Positions 18,104 to 26,215 are shown, numbered from the stretch's first letter. The stretch is 64,000 bases of DNA from Chitinilyticum litopenaei DSM 21440 (GCF_000428145.1 NZ_ATZJ01000014.1:1-64000); one strand, 5' to 3'. Numbers and translations are program-made. Notes: a model not told the origin generated them from the sequence alone.

Positions 18104-18850
18104 TCACTTTGCCGCAACCGCGTAAATGAAGAACTCACGATTGCCATCGCCGCCCTGGATGGGGCTTTCGAAATAGTCGAGCACGCAAAAGCCCGCCATC
18201 GTCGCGGCGGCGCAGATTTTCGCGGCCACCTGCGGGTAGAGCGACTCGTCGCGCACGATGCCGCCCTTGCCCAGGTTTTCCGGCCCCACCTCGAACTGCG
18301 GCTTGACCAGAAACAGCAGCCGCCCGCCCGCGGGCAGCACGGCGCGCAAGGCCGGCAGCACCAGCGTCAGCGAGATGAAGGACACGTCGCCCACCACCAG
18401 ATCGAGCGGACCATCCTGCGCGCCGGCGATCAGCTCAGGCGTCAGGTGGCGCGCATTCACCCCCTCGAACTGCGTGACGCGCGCATCGGCCTGCAGCCTG
18501 GGGTGCAGCTGGTCGTGGCCGACCTCGACGCCAATCACGCGCCGCGCGCCCTCCTGCAGCAGGCAGTCGGTAAAACCGCCGGTCGAGATGCCGACGTCGA
18601 GCGCCTGCATGCCGGCCACCTCGAGCGCGGCGCTCGCTAGCGCGCCGGCCAGCTTGAGCCCGCCGCGCGACACATAGCGATCGGCCGCATCGGGCGCAAT
18701 CGTGATGTCGGCCGCCGCATTCAGATTCTGGCTGGCCTTGCTCACCACCTTGCCGGCCACCGTCACGCGGCCAGCGGCAATCATGGTCTGCGCGGCGGTA
18801 CGCGAGGCGGCAAGGCCGAGTTCGACGAGGAGCAAATCAGCGCGGGGCAT
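18104..18850 (-). CDS. tlyA: TlyA-family rRNA 2'-O-methyltransferase
   Basis: A 248-residue protein with an N-terminal S4 RNA-binding domain (MPRADLLLVELGLAASRTAAQ, to about residue 60) and an FtsJ-like SAM-dependent methyltransferase domain. SRGGLKLAGAL, DVGISTGGFTDCLLQ (SAM site), DLVVGDVSFISL and FLVKPQFE are the family motifs. TlyA enzymes methylate cytidine 2'-hydroxyls in 16S/23S rRNA, or act as haemolysin-like proteins in some species. The usual DVGAS is DVGIS here. ATG 18850 begins the S4 domain; an in-frame start at 18871 is less likely. Confidence 0.9.
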   Translation of the reverse strand: MPRADLLLVELGLAASRTAAQTMIAAGRVTVAGKVVSKASQNLNAAADITIAPDAADRYVSRGGLKLAGALASAALEVAGMQALDVGISTGGFTDCLLQEGARRVIGVEVGHDQLHPRLQADARVTQFEGVNARHLTPELIAGAQDGPLDLVVGDVSFISLTLVLPALRAVLPAGGRLLFLVKPQFEVGPENLGKGGIVRDESLYPQVAAKICAAATMAGFCVLDYFESPIQGGDGNREFFIYAVAAK

Positions 18851-18854
18851 GGAA

Positions 18855-19028
18855 AAACCTTGAGAAACCACAGAGAAACAGAGAACACAGAGGAGCCTGA
18901 CTAGCAGGACTTCTCAGCAAAACCCCAATCAACCACAGAGACACAGAGAACACAGAGAAAAACGGGAGAACATCATCGGCATTTCTCAGGGTTTTGCTTC
19001 CTCTGTGCCCTCTGTGTCTCTGTGGTTC
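18855..19028. repeat. CACAGAG repeats, copies D (single arm) and E (full inverted repeat)
   Basis: Copy D is a single arm, AACCACAGAG-type, at about 18861-18892. Copy E runs from AACCACAGAGACACAGAG (18931) to CTCTGTGTCTCTGTGGTT (19028). Between them GACTTCTCAGCAAAACCCC is the complement of the flank following copy F at 56054 (GGGTTTTGCCGAGAAGTC), so the repeat unit extends past the CACAGAG arms. It fills the gap between tlyA and the pseudouridine synthase. Confidence 0.8.
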
Positions 19029-19149
19029 AATCGGTTTTTGTGGTTTGCGGAGAAGAGTTTCTAAGCAGGAAGAGGAAACACCGTGCGCAATGCGACACCG
19101 GCATGCTTGGCCGCCACGGCCCCGCCCTGCCCATCTGTGCGGATAGCGA

Positions 19150-19887
19150 TCAGTCGAAGCGCTCGGTAGGCCCCAGGTAGCGGTACTGCCCGGTCGGCAG
19201 GTGGCCAAGCATGACCTTGCCGATGCGCACGCGCTTGAGCCCGGTGACTTTCAGGCCGACCAGCTCGCACATGCGGCGGATCTGGCGCTTCTTGCCCTCG
19301 GTCAGCACAAAACGCAGCTGGTCTTCGTTCTGCCACTCGACGCGCGCGGGCTTGAGCTTTTCGCCATCCAGCGACAGGCCGTAGTTCAAGAGGCGCAGAT
19401 CGGGCGCGGAAAGCTTGCCCTCGACGCGCACCAGGTATTCCTTCTCGATCAGCGAGTTTTCGCCGATCAGCTGCTTGGCGATGCGGCCGTCCTGCGTGAG
19501 CACCAGGAGGCCCACCGAATCGATGTCGAGACGCCCGGCCGGCGCCAGCCCGCGCAGGTGGCCGGGGGAGAAGCGGATGCCGGACGGATCGTCGACCCAG
19601 TGGTTTTCCGGCAGCACCAGCACGGATGCCGGCTTGTAGCCGTCCTCGGCCTGGCCGGACACATAGCCCACCGGCTTGTTGATCAGCACGGTGACGCGGC
19701 TGGCCTGCGCGGCATGGCCCTGGCGGTCGAGCGTGATGCGCTGCTCGGGCAGCACCTTGCTGCCCAGCACATCCACCACCACGCCATCGACCTTGACCCA
19801 GCCCTTGGCAATGTATTCGTCGGCCTCGCGGCGGCTGCACAGGCCCAGTTCGGCCATGCGTTTGGACAGGCGCAGGGGTTCACTCAT
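19150..19887 (-). CDS. RsuA/RluB/E/F-family rRNA pseudouridine synthase (most like RluF)
   Basis: A 245-residue enzyme with an N-terminal S4 domain (RLSKRMAELGLCSRREADEYI) and the synthase fold. GRLD (Asp121 is the nucleophile) lies in PAGRLDIDSVGLLVLTQDG; INKPVGYVSG and KKRQIRRMCELVG are further signatures. The long insert EDGYKPASVLVLPENHW with RFSPGHL resembles RluF (23S U2604). The open frame extends upstream to 20511 but I start at ATG 19887, the conserved N-terminus. Confidence 0.9.
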   Translation of the reverse strand: MSEPLRLSKRMAELGLCSRREADEYIAKGWVKVDGVVVDVLGSKVLPEQRITLDRQGHAAQASRVTVLINKPVGYVSGQAEDGYKPASVLVLPENHWVDDPSGIRFSPGHLRGLAPAGRLDIDSVGLLVLTQDGRIAKQLIGENSLIEKEYLVRVEGKLSAPDLRLLNYGLSLDGEKLKPARVEWQNEDQLRFVLTEGKKRQIRRMCELVGLKVTGLKRVRIGKVMLGHLPTGQYRYLGPTERFD

Positions 19888-20085
19888 TTCGTACTCGCGT
19901 TCGGAAGACTGGAAAAACGGGCATCGGGCGCGCGCAGCAGCGGGACAAACCCGGCGCACGCCAGCCCGACACGCAAGGCGGGGATGGTAACGCAATCGCC
20001 GCCGCGCCGCATCGCGGACTTCCCCGCGCGGACGGGCGGTGTGTAGACTGGCGGGATCACGGAATCCATTGCCAGCGACGCCATC

Positions 20086-20472
20086 ATGCTCAGCTACCTT
20101 GCCCTGCGCCACCTGCACATCACCTGCGTGGTCATCACCAGCCTGCTGTTCCTGCTGCGCGGCGGGCTCACGCTCGTCGGCGTGCCCTGGCAGCAGCGCT
20201 GGCCGGTGCTGCGCTGGCTGCCGCACCTGAACGACACGCTGCTGCTGTTTGCCGCCATCGCACTGGCCGTGCTCAGCGGCCAATACCCCTTTGCCCAGGG
20301 CTGGCTCACCGCCAAGCTGCTGGGGCTGATCGCCTACATCGTGCTGGGCACGCTGGCGCTCAAGCGCGCGCAAACCCGGCGGGGCCAGGCGCTGGCATTT
20401 GCCGGCGCACTGGCCTGCCTGGCCTACATCATTGCGGTGGCCAGCACCCGCTCGCCGTGGCCCTGGCTGTAA
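20086..20472 (+). CDS. SirB-family membrane protein
   Basis: A 128-residue protein with four hydrophobic segments. YLALRHLHITCVVITSLLFLLRG, WLPHLNDTLLLFAAI and AKLLGLIAYIVLGTLALKR are the SirB (COG3094) signatures. The family was named after a Salmonella invasion regulator locus, but its molecular role is unknown. The gene is convergent with the nucleotidyltransferase gene, 5 bp away. Confidence 0.85.
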   Translation: MLSYLALRHLHITCVVITSLLFLLRGGLTLVGVPWQQRWPVLRWLPHLNDTLLLFAAIALAVLSGQYPFAQGWLTAKLLGLIAYIVLGTLALKRAQTRRGQALAFAGALACLAYIIAVASTRSPWPWL

Positions 20473-20477
20473 GCGAC

Positions 20478-21284
20478 TCAGCACACGACTGCGCCTTGCA
20501 CCTGACGCCACAGCAGCGCATCCAGCCCGGCGAGATCGCCATCCGGACGGGCTGAATCCCCCGCCGGCCCGGCCAGCGCCAGCTGCGACTCGATCCAGTC
20601 ATGAATCAGCGGCATGCGTGCACCATACTCACCCTCGCTGGCCGCCATCTTGCGCGCCAGCAGCGCATCGATTTCTGCGCACAGCGCCGGCTCGTCCGCC
20701 AGCAATTCATCAACCAGCGTGGCAAAGCGCATCGGCGGAATGCCGCGCCCGGCTTCGATCCATTGCGCGGCCAGCAGCGGGCGCAGCACATACAGGTACT
20801 TCTTCAGCCTTACCGTGTCACCCTGCAGATAGCCGCGGAAATTCTTCCTCGCCATGCTGCGGTAATGCCAGCTGCCCTTGCGCGCGGAATAAAATGCCGG
20901 CGCCAGCGCGTTCACCTGCGCCATCCAGCCGGCATCGGCGCGATAGACCAGCGGCGAGGCCAGCCATTCGAACAGCGTCGGGTTCGAGCGGTTGAGCAGC
21001 TGCAGCGCCTTGCGCAGCTCCCAGCCGCTGATGTCCAGCTCGTCCGAGATCGGTACTTCGATCACGTCGCGCTGCGCCTCGACGCGCAGATACCACTGCG
21101 GCGCATGCACGTAGACAAAGCGCACATCGTAATCGCTGTCCGGCGAGGCAAAGCCCCAGGCGCGGCTGCCCGACTCGCAGGCAAACAGCACCCGCACCTC
21201 ATGCCGCGCCTCGATAGCCTGTAGCTCGTGCAGCACGCGCTGGCGAACTGATTCATCCAGTGGATGGGAAAAACGAGCCTTCAT
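20478..21284 (-). CDS. Nucleotidyltransferase of the YcgL/COG3541 type, RNA-repair associated
   Basis: A 268-residue protein of the polymerase-beta nucleotidyltransferase superfamily. The signature G-S followed by D-x-D is clear: GSRAWGFASPDSDYDVRFVY (Gly39-Ser40, Asp51, Asp53). Proteins of this kind recur next to rtcB in other bacteria and may act on RNA ends, though no activity is certain. ATG 21284 has GAGG upstream; the in-frame TTG at 21296 is rejected. It lies downstream of rtcB on the same strand, 248 bp away across two repeats, so it may belong to the sigma-54 operon. Confidence 0.8.
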   Translation of the reverse strand: MKARFSHPLDESVRQRVLHELQAIEARHEVRVLFACESGSRAWGFASPDSDYDVRFVYVHAPQWYLRVEAQRDVIEVPISDELDISGWELRKALQLLNRSNPTLFEWLASPLVYRADAGWMAQVNALAPAFYSARKGSWHYRSMARKNFRGYLQGDTVRLKKYLYVLRPLLAAQWIEAGRGIPPMRFATLVDELLADEPALCAEIDALLARKMAASEGEYGARMPLIHDWIESQLALAGPAGDSARPDGDLAGLDALLWRQVQGAVVC

Positions 21285-21295
21285 AAAACCTCGCA

Positions 21296-21344
21296 ATGTA
21301 TTGCCACGCAGGCATTTAATAAAAACGCCTATATGGCAATACCC
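21296..21344. repeat. 49-bp dyad element, copy 5 (compensatory inner arms)
   Basis: ATGTAT left end and ATACCC right end. Inner arms are AGGC/GCCT instead of AGCC/GGCT, a change on both sides that keeps the dyad. It is immediately upstream of the nucleotidyltransferase RBS. Confidence 0.85.
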
Positions 21345-21424
21345 AAATTAAAAGCTACTGCAGCACGGCCCGCGTTTGCAAGGCATCTCTCGCAGCCAGG
21401 CTGCACAGCCCAGCGAAACCACTT

Positions 21425-21499
21425 CGTCATTCCGGCGCAGGCCGGAATCCAGTGGGTTTATTCAAGGTCGTCTGCATGCCGGCCTGCGCCGGAATGACG
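21425..21499. repeat. CGTCATTCCGGCGCAGGCCGG inverted repeat (common proteobacterial type)
   Basis: Perfect 21-base arms at 21425-21445 and 21479-21499 around a 33-base loop. This CATTCCGGC..GCCGGAAT type of palindrome is widespread between genes of beta- and gammaproteobacteria. It lies between rtcB and the nucleotidyltransferase gene. Confidence 0.8.
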
Positions 21500-21532
21500 G
21501 CAAGATCCGCTGGGTTCAAGCTTAAAAGCCAC

Positions 21533-22747
21533 TTACCCCTTCACGCACACGACCTGCCGCAGCGTATGCACCACTTCCACCAGCTCGGACTGTGCGGCCA
21601 TCACGGCGTCGATGTCCTTGTAGGCCATCGGGATTTCGTCGATCACCTCGGCGTCCTTGCGGCATTCGACGTGGGCGGTGGCTTTGATCTGGTCGTCGAC
21701 GCTGAACAGCTTCTTGGCCCTGGTGCGGCTCATCGTGCGCCCGGCGCCGTGGCTGCACGAGCAGAACGCGTCTTCATTTCCCAGCCCGCGCACGATGAAG
21801 CTCTTTGCCCCCATCGAGCCCGGAATGATCCCCAGCTGGCCCTTCTGCGCCGATACCGCGCCCTTGCGCGTCACCAGCACTTCGCGGCCGAAGTGCGTTT
21901 CCTTCTGCACGTAGTTGTGGTGACAGTTCACCGCTTCCACATCGGCGGTAAAGGGCTTGGCAATCACGCTGCGCGCGGCGGCGATGACGTTGTTCATCAT
22001 TACCTCACGGTTGCGGCGCGCGTAGTCCTGCGCCCAGCCGACGGCTTCGACGTAATCGTCGAAATGCTCGCTGCCCTCTTCGAAATAGGCCAGATCGCGG
22101 TGCGGCAGATTGGCGATGTGTTGGCGCATATCGGCCTGCGCCAGCTCGATGAACAGGTTGCCGATGGCATTCCCCACACCGCGCGAACCCGAGTGCAGCA
22201 TGAACCACACGCGGTCGGCCTCGTCCAGGCACACCTCGATGAAGTGGTTGCCGGTTCCCAGCGTTCCCAGATGCTTGTGGTTGTTGGTGTTCTTCAGGCG
22301 CGGATATTTGTCGGTGATCGCCTTGAAGCCCGGCTGCAGCACGCCCCACATCGCATCGACCGTCTCCGGCGTGTTTCCCCAGGCGCCGCGATCACGCGGG
22401 CCGGGCGTGCGGCCGTGCGGCACGGCGGCCTCGATGGCGCTGCGCAGGCCGAACAGATTGTCCGGCAGGTCGCTGGCGGTCAGTGTCGTGCGCGCCGCCA
22501 TCATTCCGCAGCCGATATCGACACCGACCGCGGCCGGGATGATGGCGCCAATGGTCGGAATCACCGAACCGATGGTCGACCCCTTACCCAGGTGCACATC
22601 GGGCATCACCGCGAGGTGCTTGAAGATAAAGGGCATTTTTGCCGTGTTGATCAGCTGCTCGCGCGCTTCGTCCTCGACCGGCACGCCGGCCGTCCACAGC
22701 TTGATGGGTTTTCCGTTTTGCACTTCCAGAAGCGTTGCCTTGCTCAT
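21533..22747 (-). CDS. rtcB: RNA-splicing ligase RtcB (3'-phosphate/5'-OH RNA ligase)
   Basis: A 404-residue GTP-dependent ligase that joins 2',3'-cyclic or 3'-phosphate RNA ends to 5'-OH ends and so heals tRNAs cut by toxins. Catalytic elements are intact: GVDIGCGM (Asp77, Cys80), TGNHF (His168), HSGSRG (His185), NCHHNYVQ (His276/277) and SHGAGR with the guanylylated His333. I start at ATG 22747 because GGGAGAAAGG lies just upstream; an in-frame start at 22777 adds ten Gly/Arg-rich residues. It follows the slipin gene on the same strand. No rtcA cyclase is present nearby. Confidence 0.96.
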   Translation of the reverse strand: MSKATLLEVQNGKPIKLWTAGVPVEDEAREQLINTAKMPFIFKHLAVMPDVHLGKGSTIGSVIPTIGAIIPAAVGVDIGCGMMAARTTLTASDLPDNLFGLRSAIEAAVPHGRTPGPRDRGAWGNTPETVDAMWGVLQPGFKAITDKYPRLKNTNNHKHLGTLGTGNHFIEVCLDEADRVWFMLHSGSRGVGNAIGNLFIELAQADMRQHIANLPHRDLAYFEEGSEHFDDYVEAVGWAQDYARRNREVMMNNVIAAARSVIAKPFTADVEAVNCHHNYVQKETHFGREVLVTRKGAVSAQKGQLGIIPGSMGAKSFIVRGLGNEDAFCSCSHGAGRTMSRTRAKKLFSVDDQIKATAHVECRKDAEVIDEIPMAYKDIDAVMAAQSELVEVVHTLRQVVCVKG

Positions 22748-22779
22748 TGCCTTTCTCCCGCCGCCACGCATACCCATGG

Positions 22780-22828
22780 CGGCATTGATTCACAACCATT
22801 CAATTTAATTGTCTAGCCGCATATACCC
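22780..22828. repeat. 49-bp dyad element, copy 6 (diverged left end)
   Basis: Left end CGGCAT, AACC at positions 15-18 and GTCT at 32-35, right CATATACCC as in the 62797 copy. It lies between slipin and rtcB. A further small hairpin, CTAGCCG...CGGCTAG, overlaps its right end. A second ATACCC lies just outside it at 22770. Confidence 0.65.
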
Positions 22829-22830
22829 GG

Positions 22831-23976
22831 CTAGTTAGTCAGCTTGACCATGCCGTTGAGCAACTGGTCGAAACCGCCGAACACCGAAATCCGGTCGATG
22901 CGCTCGGCGAGTTTTTCCAGCGTTTCCAATTCTTTCAGCCGCAGCGCGGTCGGGTTGTCTTCCATCACCTTCGCCGTATTGAGCAGCGAGCGCGTCGCGC
23001 CGGTTTCCTCGCGGCGGCGGATCACATTGGCCTGCGCGGCCTTTTCGGCCTCGACGACTTGTGCGAGCAGCGTCTTCATTTCGCCCGGCAACACGATGTC
23101 CTTCACGCCGACACCGTGCACGCTGACGCCAAAGCCGGCCAGCCGCGCCTGCATGTGCGCCGACACCACCTCGTCGATCACCTGCTTGTTTTCCAGCAAT
23201 TCGTCCAGCGTACGCGTCCCCACCGCGGCGCGCAGGCCGAACTGCAGCTCGCGATACACATGCTCGGCCGGCTTGGGCAGGCGGGCAAACGCCAGCTCCA
23301 CGTTGTCGAACTGCCAGTTGGCCGCCAGATTCAGGCGCAGGCTCACCTTGTCGCGGGTCAGGATGTCCTGCCCGCTGACCTCCAGCGCCTGCAGGCGGGT
23401 ATCGACCAGCTCGACGACAATCTCGCGGTTGCAGCGCCAGAAGCCGTAACGCCCCGCCGGCAGCAGCCGCAGCAGCTTGCCATCGACACGCAGCAGCCCG
23501 ACATGATTCTCCGGCACCTGCACCAGCAGCACGGCGTTGGCGTTGCGCACGGCCCTGGCGCGCAGCGAGGGCTGGGTCAGCCCGGCCACCAGCGCCGGAT
23601 CAAGAGCATAGTTCTCGCGCAAATCCACCCGCGTGAAGGTCTGCCCGGCGGCGGCACGCCAGTACAACTGGCGCGAACCCGGCAGCAGGATTTCCGCCAG
23701 CACGCCGTTTTCATGGCGCAACGCGACTTCGTGATCGGCGAGTTCGACCAGCTGAAAGTGCTGCTCGACCACGGCCGCCTCATTGCGGCACAGGTAATCG
23801 GCCAGCGCGTGAGTAAAGGCCGGCTCGTCCAGCGCGAAGCTCAGCAGTGCATAGCGCTGCCGCCAGTTCCACAGGCGGAATTCACCCGGCTCGACCACAC
23901 GCACGAAGTCGCCATCGCGCAGCAGGATGCCGCGCTCGTTTTTGCGTACCAGAAAGCGTTGCCACATCATCATCAT
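22831..23976 (-). CDS. Slipin-like SPFH/Band-7 protein of the RNA-repair operon
   Basis: A protein of about 381 residues. The N-terminal half (to about 170) is a slipin-specific region (RKNERGILLRDGDFVRVVEPG). The SPFH domain spans about 150-310 (VPENHVGLLRVDGKL, LEVSGQDILTRDKVSLRLNL, RELQFGLRAAVGTRTLDELL), with a helical C-terminus. SPFH proteins form oligomers on membranes, yet no strong membrane helix is obvious here. Slipins recur in RNA-repair operons; their role there is not known to me. Four consecutive Met codons (23976-23965) overlap AAGGATG, so the start is uncertain by up to three codons. It is the first protein gene after the tRNA-like leader. Confidence 0.87.
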   Translation of the reverse strand: MMMMWQRFLVRKNERGILLRDGDFVRVVEPGEFRLWNWRQRYALLSFALDEPAFTHALADYLCRNEAAVVEQHFQLVELADHEVALRHENGVLAEILLPGSRQLYWRAAAGQTFTRVDLRENYALDPALVAGLTQPSLRARAVRNANAVLLVQVPENHVGLLRVDGKLLRLLPAGRYGFWRCNREIVVELVDTRLQALEVSGQDILTRDKVSLRLNLAANWQFDNVELAFARLPKPAEHVYRELQFGLRAAVGTRTLDELLENKQVIDEVVSAHMQARLAGFGVSVHGVGVKDIVLPGEMKTLLAQVVEAEKAAQANVIRRREETGATRSLLNTAKVMEDNPTALRLKELETLEKLAERIDRISVFGGFDQLLNGMVKLTN

Positions 23977-24181
23977 CCTTTTTCATTGATCCCGGCTGCA
24001 GCGCTACGGCGGATGCCAGGCGGGCCAGCTCACGGGCAGAAACAAGGGGAATCGGCCAAGCTGGCGGCCCATCCTGTCGTTTCCGCTGGTGGGCGGCGCG
24101 CCGGGCACCGGCGGCAGCGCTGCGGTGAGCGCATCGCTCACACCGGGCACTGCGTTTTCAATCAAATGCCCTTGCAGGCGT

Positions 24182-24243
24182 TGGAGCGGGAGTCGAACCC
24201 GCCTAGTCGGCCAATGACCGATGCTCAACCGCTGAGCGATCCA
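24182..24243 (-). ncRNA. tRNA-like RNA with complete cloverleaf but 4-bp acceptor
   Basis: Read on the minus strand (24243 to 24182) it folds as follows: acceptor TGGA/TCCA (4 bp); D arm GCTC-AGCGGTT-GAGC with the GG of a D-loop; anticodon arm TCGG-TCATTGG-CCGA; variable CTAG; T arm GCGGG-TTCGACT-CCCGC with a canonical TTCGA T-loop. The short acceptor makes a normal tRNA unlikely. It lies between the sigma-54 promoter (24426-24411) and the slipin gene, so it would be in the 5' leader of the RNA-repair mRNA, or processed from it. It recalls the tRNA-mimicking Y RNAs known near rtc genes, but no Ro60 gene is seen here. Confidence 0.75.
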
Positions 24244-24248
24244 GAGGT

Positions 24249-24296
24249 GGTGAGCCGGGGCTTGAACCCGGATGACGCAACCGACTTGCCATCACC
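24249..24296 (-). ncRNA. tRNA-like minihelix with T arm
   Basis: Read 24296 to 24249: acceptor-like GGTGA/TCACC (5 bp), a small hairpin GCAA-GTCGG-TTGC in place of D and anticodon arms, and a perfect T arm CCGGG-TTCAAGC-CCCGG. It ends five bases before the second, fuller tRNA-like domain. The two are in tandem in the same transcript. Confidence 0.7.
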
Positions 24297-24329
24297 GTCA
24301 TGCAGACGCCGGGTGTGGCGGCATACCTG

Positions 24330-24381
24330 CCCGCCAGAGGCGGGAGGCACCGGAGCGGCTATTGAACCGCTGCCTGTTGCC
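24330..24381 (-). other. Further structured leader segment, possible third T-arm-like hairpin
   Basis: On the minus strand, GGCA...TGCC (24381-24378 / 24349-24346) encloses AGCGG-TTCAATAG-CCGCT, which resembles a T arm with an 8-base loop. CCCGCC-TCT-GGCGGG (24344-24330) follows. These would be the first structures after the predicted transcription start. They are weaker than the two tRNA-like domains downstream. Confidence 0.45.
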
Positions 24382-24410
24382 AGCACTGCGTTGCTGCATG
24401 CCAGACAGAG

Positions 24411-24426
24411 TGCAAGGCGTGTGCCA
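24411..24426 (-). promoter_or_regulatory. Sigma-54 promoter of the RNA-repair operon
   Basis: The minus strand reads TGGCACACGCCTTGCA from 24426 to 24411. This is a perfect -24/-12 element (TGGCAC-N5-TTGCA). Transcription would start near 24400 and run through the tRNA-like RNAs, slipin and rtcB. The divergent neighbour rtcR encodes the matching sigma-54 activator. Confidence 0.9.
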
Positions 24427-24537
24427 GCGCTTGCGCGCAGCAGAGAAAAATCCGGCAAAGCCATGAATAAAAAGATCATTTACCGAAAACCCAGGCAGAC
24501 CAGCCAGCAAGAAGCAGACAATCCGCCAGACAAAGTC

Positions 24538-24573
24538 GATAATTTGTTATCCGAGTTTATCTTTAGGGATAAA
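24538..24573. promoter_or_regulatory. Two GATAA/TTATC dyads, candidate RtcR binding sites
   Basis: GATAA-TTTG-TTATC (24538-24551) and TTTATC-TTTAGG-GATAAA (24556-24573) are tandem dyads sharing the same half-site, 110-160 bp upstream of the sigma-54 promoter and directly before the rtcR ATG. The position suits an upstream activator site and autoregulation of rtcR. This is inference from symmetry only. Confidence 0.5.
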
Positions 24574-24574
24574 G

Positions 24575-26185
24575 ATGAAACGCACCGTCGCCTTCGGCTT
24601 TGCCGGAACCGTGCTCGATTACGTGGGCAAGGGAGAGGAACGCTGGAAAAAGTGGCGTCCAAGCATTGGCCTGTGCCAGCAAGCCGCACAACCCATCGAT
24701 ACGCTGGTATTGCTGCATGACGAGCGCAGCCGCTCGCTGTTTGCCCTACTCAAGCGCGATATCGCGCAGATTTCGCCAAACACCGAAGTCGTCAGCCACG
24801 AGATCAATCTGCGCGACCCGTGGGATTTCGAAGAGGTGTACGCGGCGCTGCATGATCTGGCCAGCGGCCACACCTTCGACACCGAACAGAACGACTACCT
24901 GCTGCACATCACCACCGGTACCCACGTCGCGCAGATCTGCTGGTTTTTGCTCGCCGAATCGCGGCATTTTCCCGCCCGCCTGGTGCAGACCTCGCCACCG
25001 ATCAAGCGGCTGGGCCAGGGCCCCGAGGGGCGGATGTCGCTGATCGACCTTGATCTGTCGCGCTACGACAAGATTGCCACCCGCTTCGCGCACGAGCGCG
25101 ATGCCTCGCTGTCGCTGCTGAAGTCGGGCATCGCCACGCTCAATCCTGCATTCAACCGCATGATCGAACAGATCGAACGCGTCGCGGTGCGCTCGAAAGC
25201 GCCGATGCTGCTGTGCGGGCCGACTGGCGCCGGCAAGTCCTTTCTGGCGCGGCAGGTGTTTGAGTTGAAAAAGGCGCGTCACCAGTTGCAGGGGCGTTTT
25301 GTCGAAGTGAATTGCGCGACCTTGCGCGGCGACGGCGCGATGTCGGCGCTGTTCGGCCACGCCAGGGGCGCGTTTACCGGCGCGCAAAACGAACGCGCCG
25401 GCCTGCTGCGCAGCGCCGACGGCGGCTTGCTGTTTCTGGATGAAATCGGCGAGCTGGGCGCTGACGAGCAGGCGATGCTGCTGAAGGCCATCGAGGAAAA
25501 GCGCTTTTTTCCGCTGGGCAGCGACCGCGAAGTGGAAAGCGACTTCCAGCTGATCGCCGGCACGGTGCGCGACCTGCGCGTCATGGTCGCCAGCGGCGAA
25601 TTCCGCGAAGACCTGTATGCGCGCATCAATCTGTGGCATTACACGCTACCGGGACTGGCCGAGCGGCGCGAAGACCTGGCCCCCAATCTCGATTACGAGC
25701 TGGGGCGCTTTGCGCGCGAGCACGGTCAGCAGGTGCGCTTCAACCGCGAGGCGCGCGAACGCTTCCTGCGCTTTGCCACTTCGGCGCAGGCGCGCTGGCG
25801 CGGCAATTTCCGCGAGCTGGGTGCGGCGGTGACGCGCATGGCGACGCTGGCCGACAGCGGGCGCATCGGCATCGATGAGGTCGACGAAGAAATCACCCGC
25901 CTGCAGGCCGGCTGGCAGGATGGGCAAGACGACACGCTGGCGGCACTGCTGGGCGATGCGGCCGCCACGCTCGATTTGTTCGACCGGCTGCAGCTGGAAC
26001 AGGTGATCAGGGTCTGCCGCGAATGCCGCACACTGTCCGAGGCGGGCCGGCGGCTTTTCGATGTGTCACGCCAGGAAAAATCCAGCAGCAACGATGCCGA
26101 CCGGCTGCGCAAGTATCTGGCGCGCTTCGGGCTGGACTGGCAAGCACTGCAGGCCGGATCGGCGCCCAGCGTGTTCGGCCGGTAG
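24575..26185 (+). CDS. rtcR: Sigma-54-dependent activator of RNA repair, CARF + AAA+
   Basis: A 536-residue regulator. Residues 1-180 are the RtcR-type CARF ligand-sensing domain (KRTVAFGFAGTVLDYVGKGEERW; LLHITTGTHVAQ). The AAA+ domain has Walker A GPTGAGKS (215-222), the sigma-54-contacting GAFTGA (265-270) and Walker B LLFLDE (285-290). The C-terminus (about 475-525) has a helix-turn-helix. In enterobacteria RtcR activates rtcBA when it senses RNA fragments with damaged ends. It is divergent from the operon and separated by the sigma-54 promoter. RBS AGGGATAAAG is part of the second dyad. Confidence 0.95.
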   Translation: MKRTVAFGFAGTVLDYVGKGEERWKKWRPSIGLCQQAAQPIDTLVLLHDERSRSLFALLKRDIAQISPNTEVVSHEINLRDPWDFEEVYAALHDLASGHTFDTEQNDYLLHITTGTHVAQICWFLLAESRHFPARLVQTSPPIKRLGQGPEGRMSLIDLDLSRYDKIATRFAHERDASLSLLKSGIATLNPAFNRMIEQIERVAVRSKAPMLLCGPTGAGKSFLARQVFELKKARHQLQGRFVEVNCATLRGDGAMSALFGHARGAFTGAQNERAGLLRSADGGLLFLDEIGELGADEQAMLLKAIEEKRFFPLGSDREVESDFQLIAGTVRDLRVMVASGEFREDLYARINLWHYTLPGLAERREDLAPNLDYELGRFAREHGQQVRFNREARERFLRFATSAQARWRGNFRELGAAVTRMATLADSGRIGIDEVDEEITRLQAGWQDGQDDTLAALLGDAAATLDLFDRLQLEQVIRVCRECRTLSEAGRRLFDVSRQEKSSSNDADRLRKYLARFGLDWQALQAGSAPSVFGR

Positions 26186-26215
26186 TCTGATGCCGCCAGG
26201 GCGGCAAGACGCGGC

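Noticed and set aside
24182..24243. Ordinary tRNA gene
   Set aside because: The acceptor stem has only 4 pairs, there is no encoded CCA, and it lies in the leader of an mRNA; tRNA-like is the better description.
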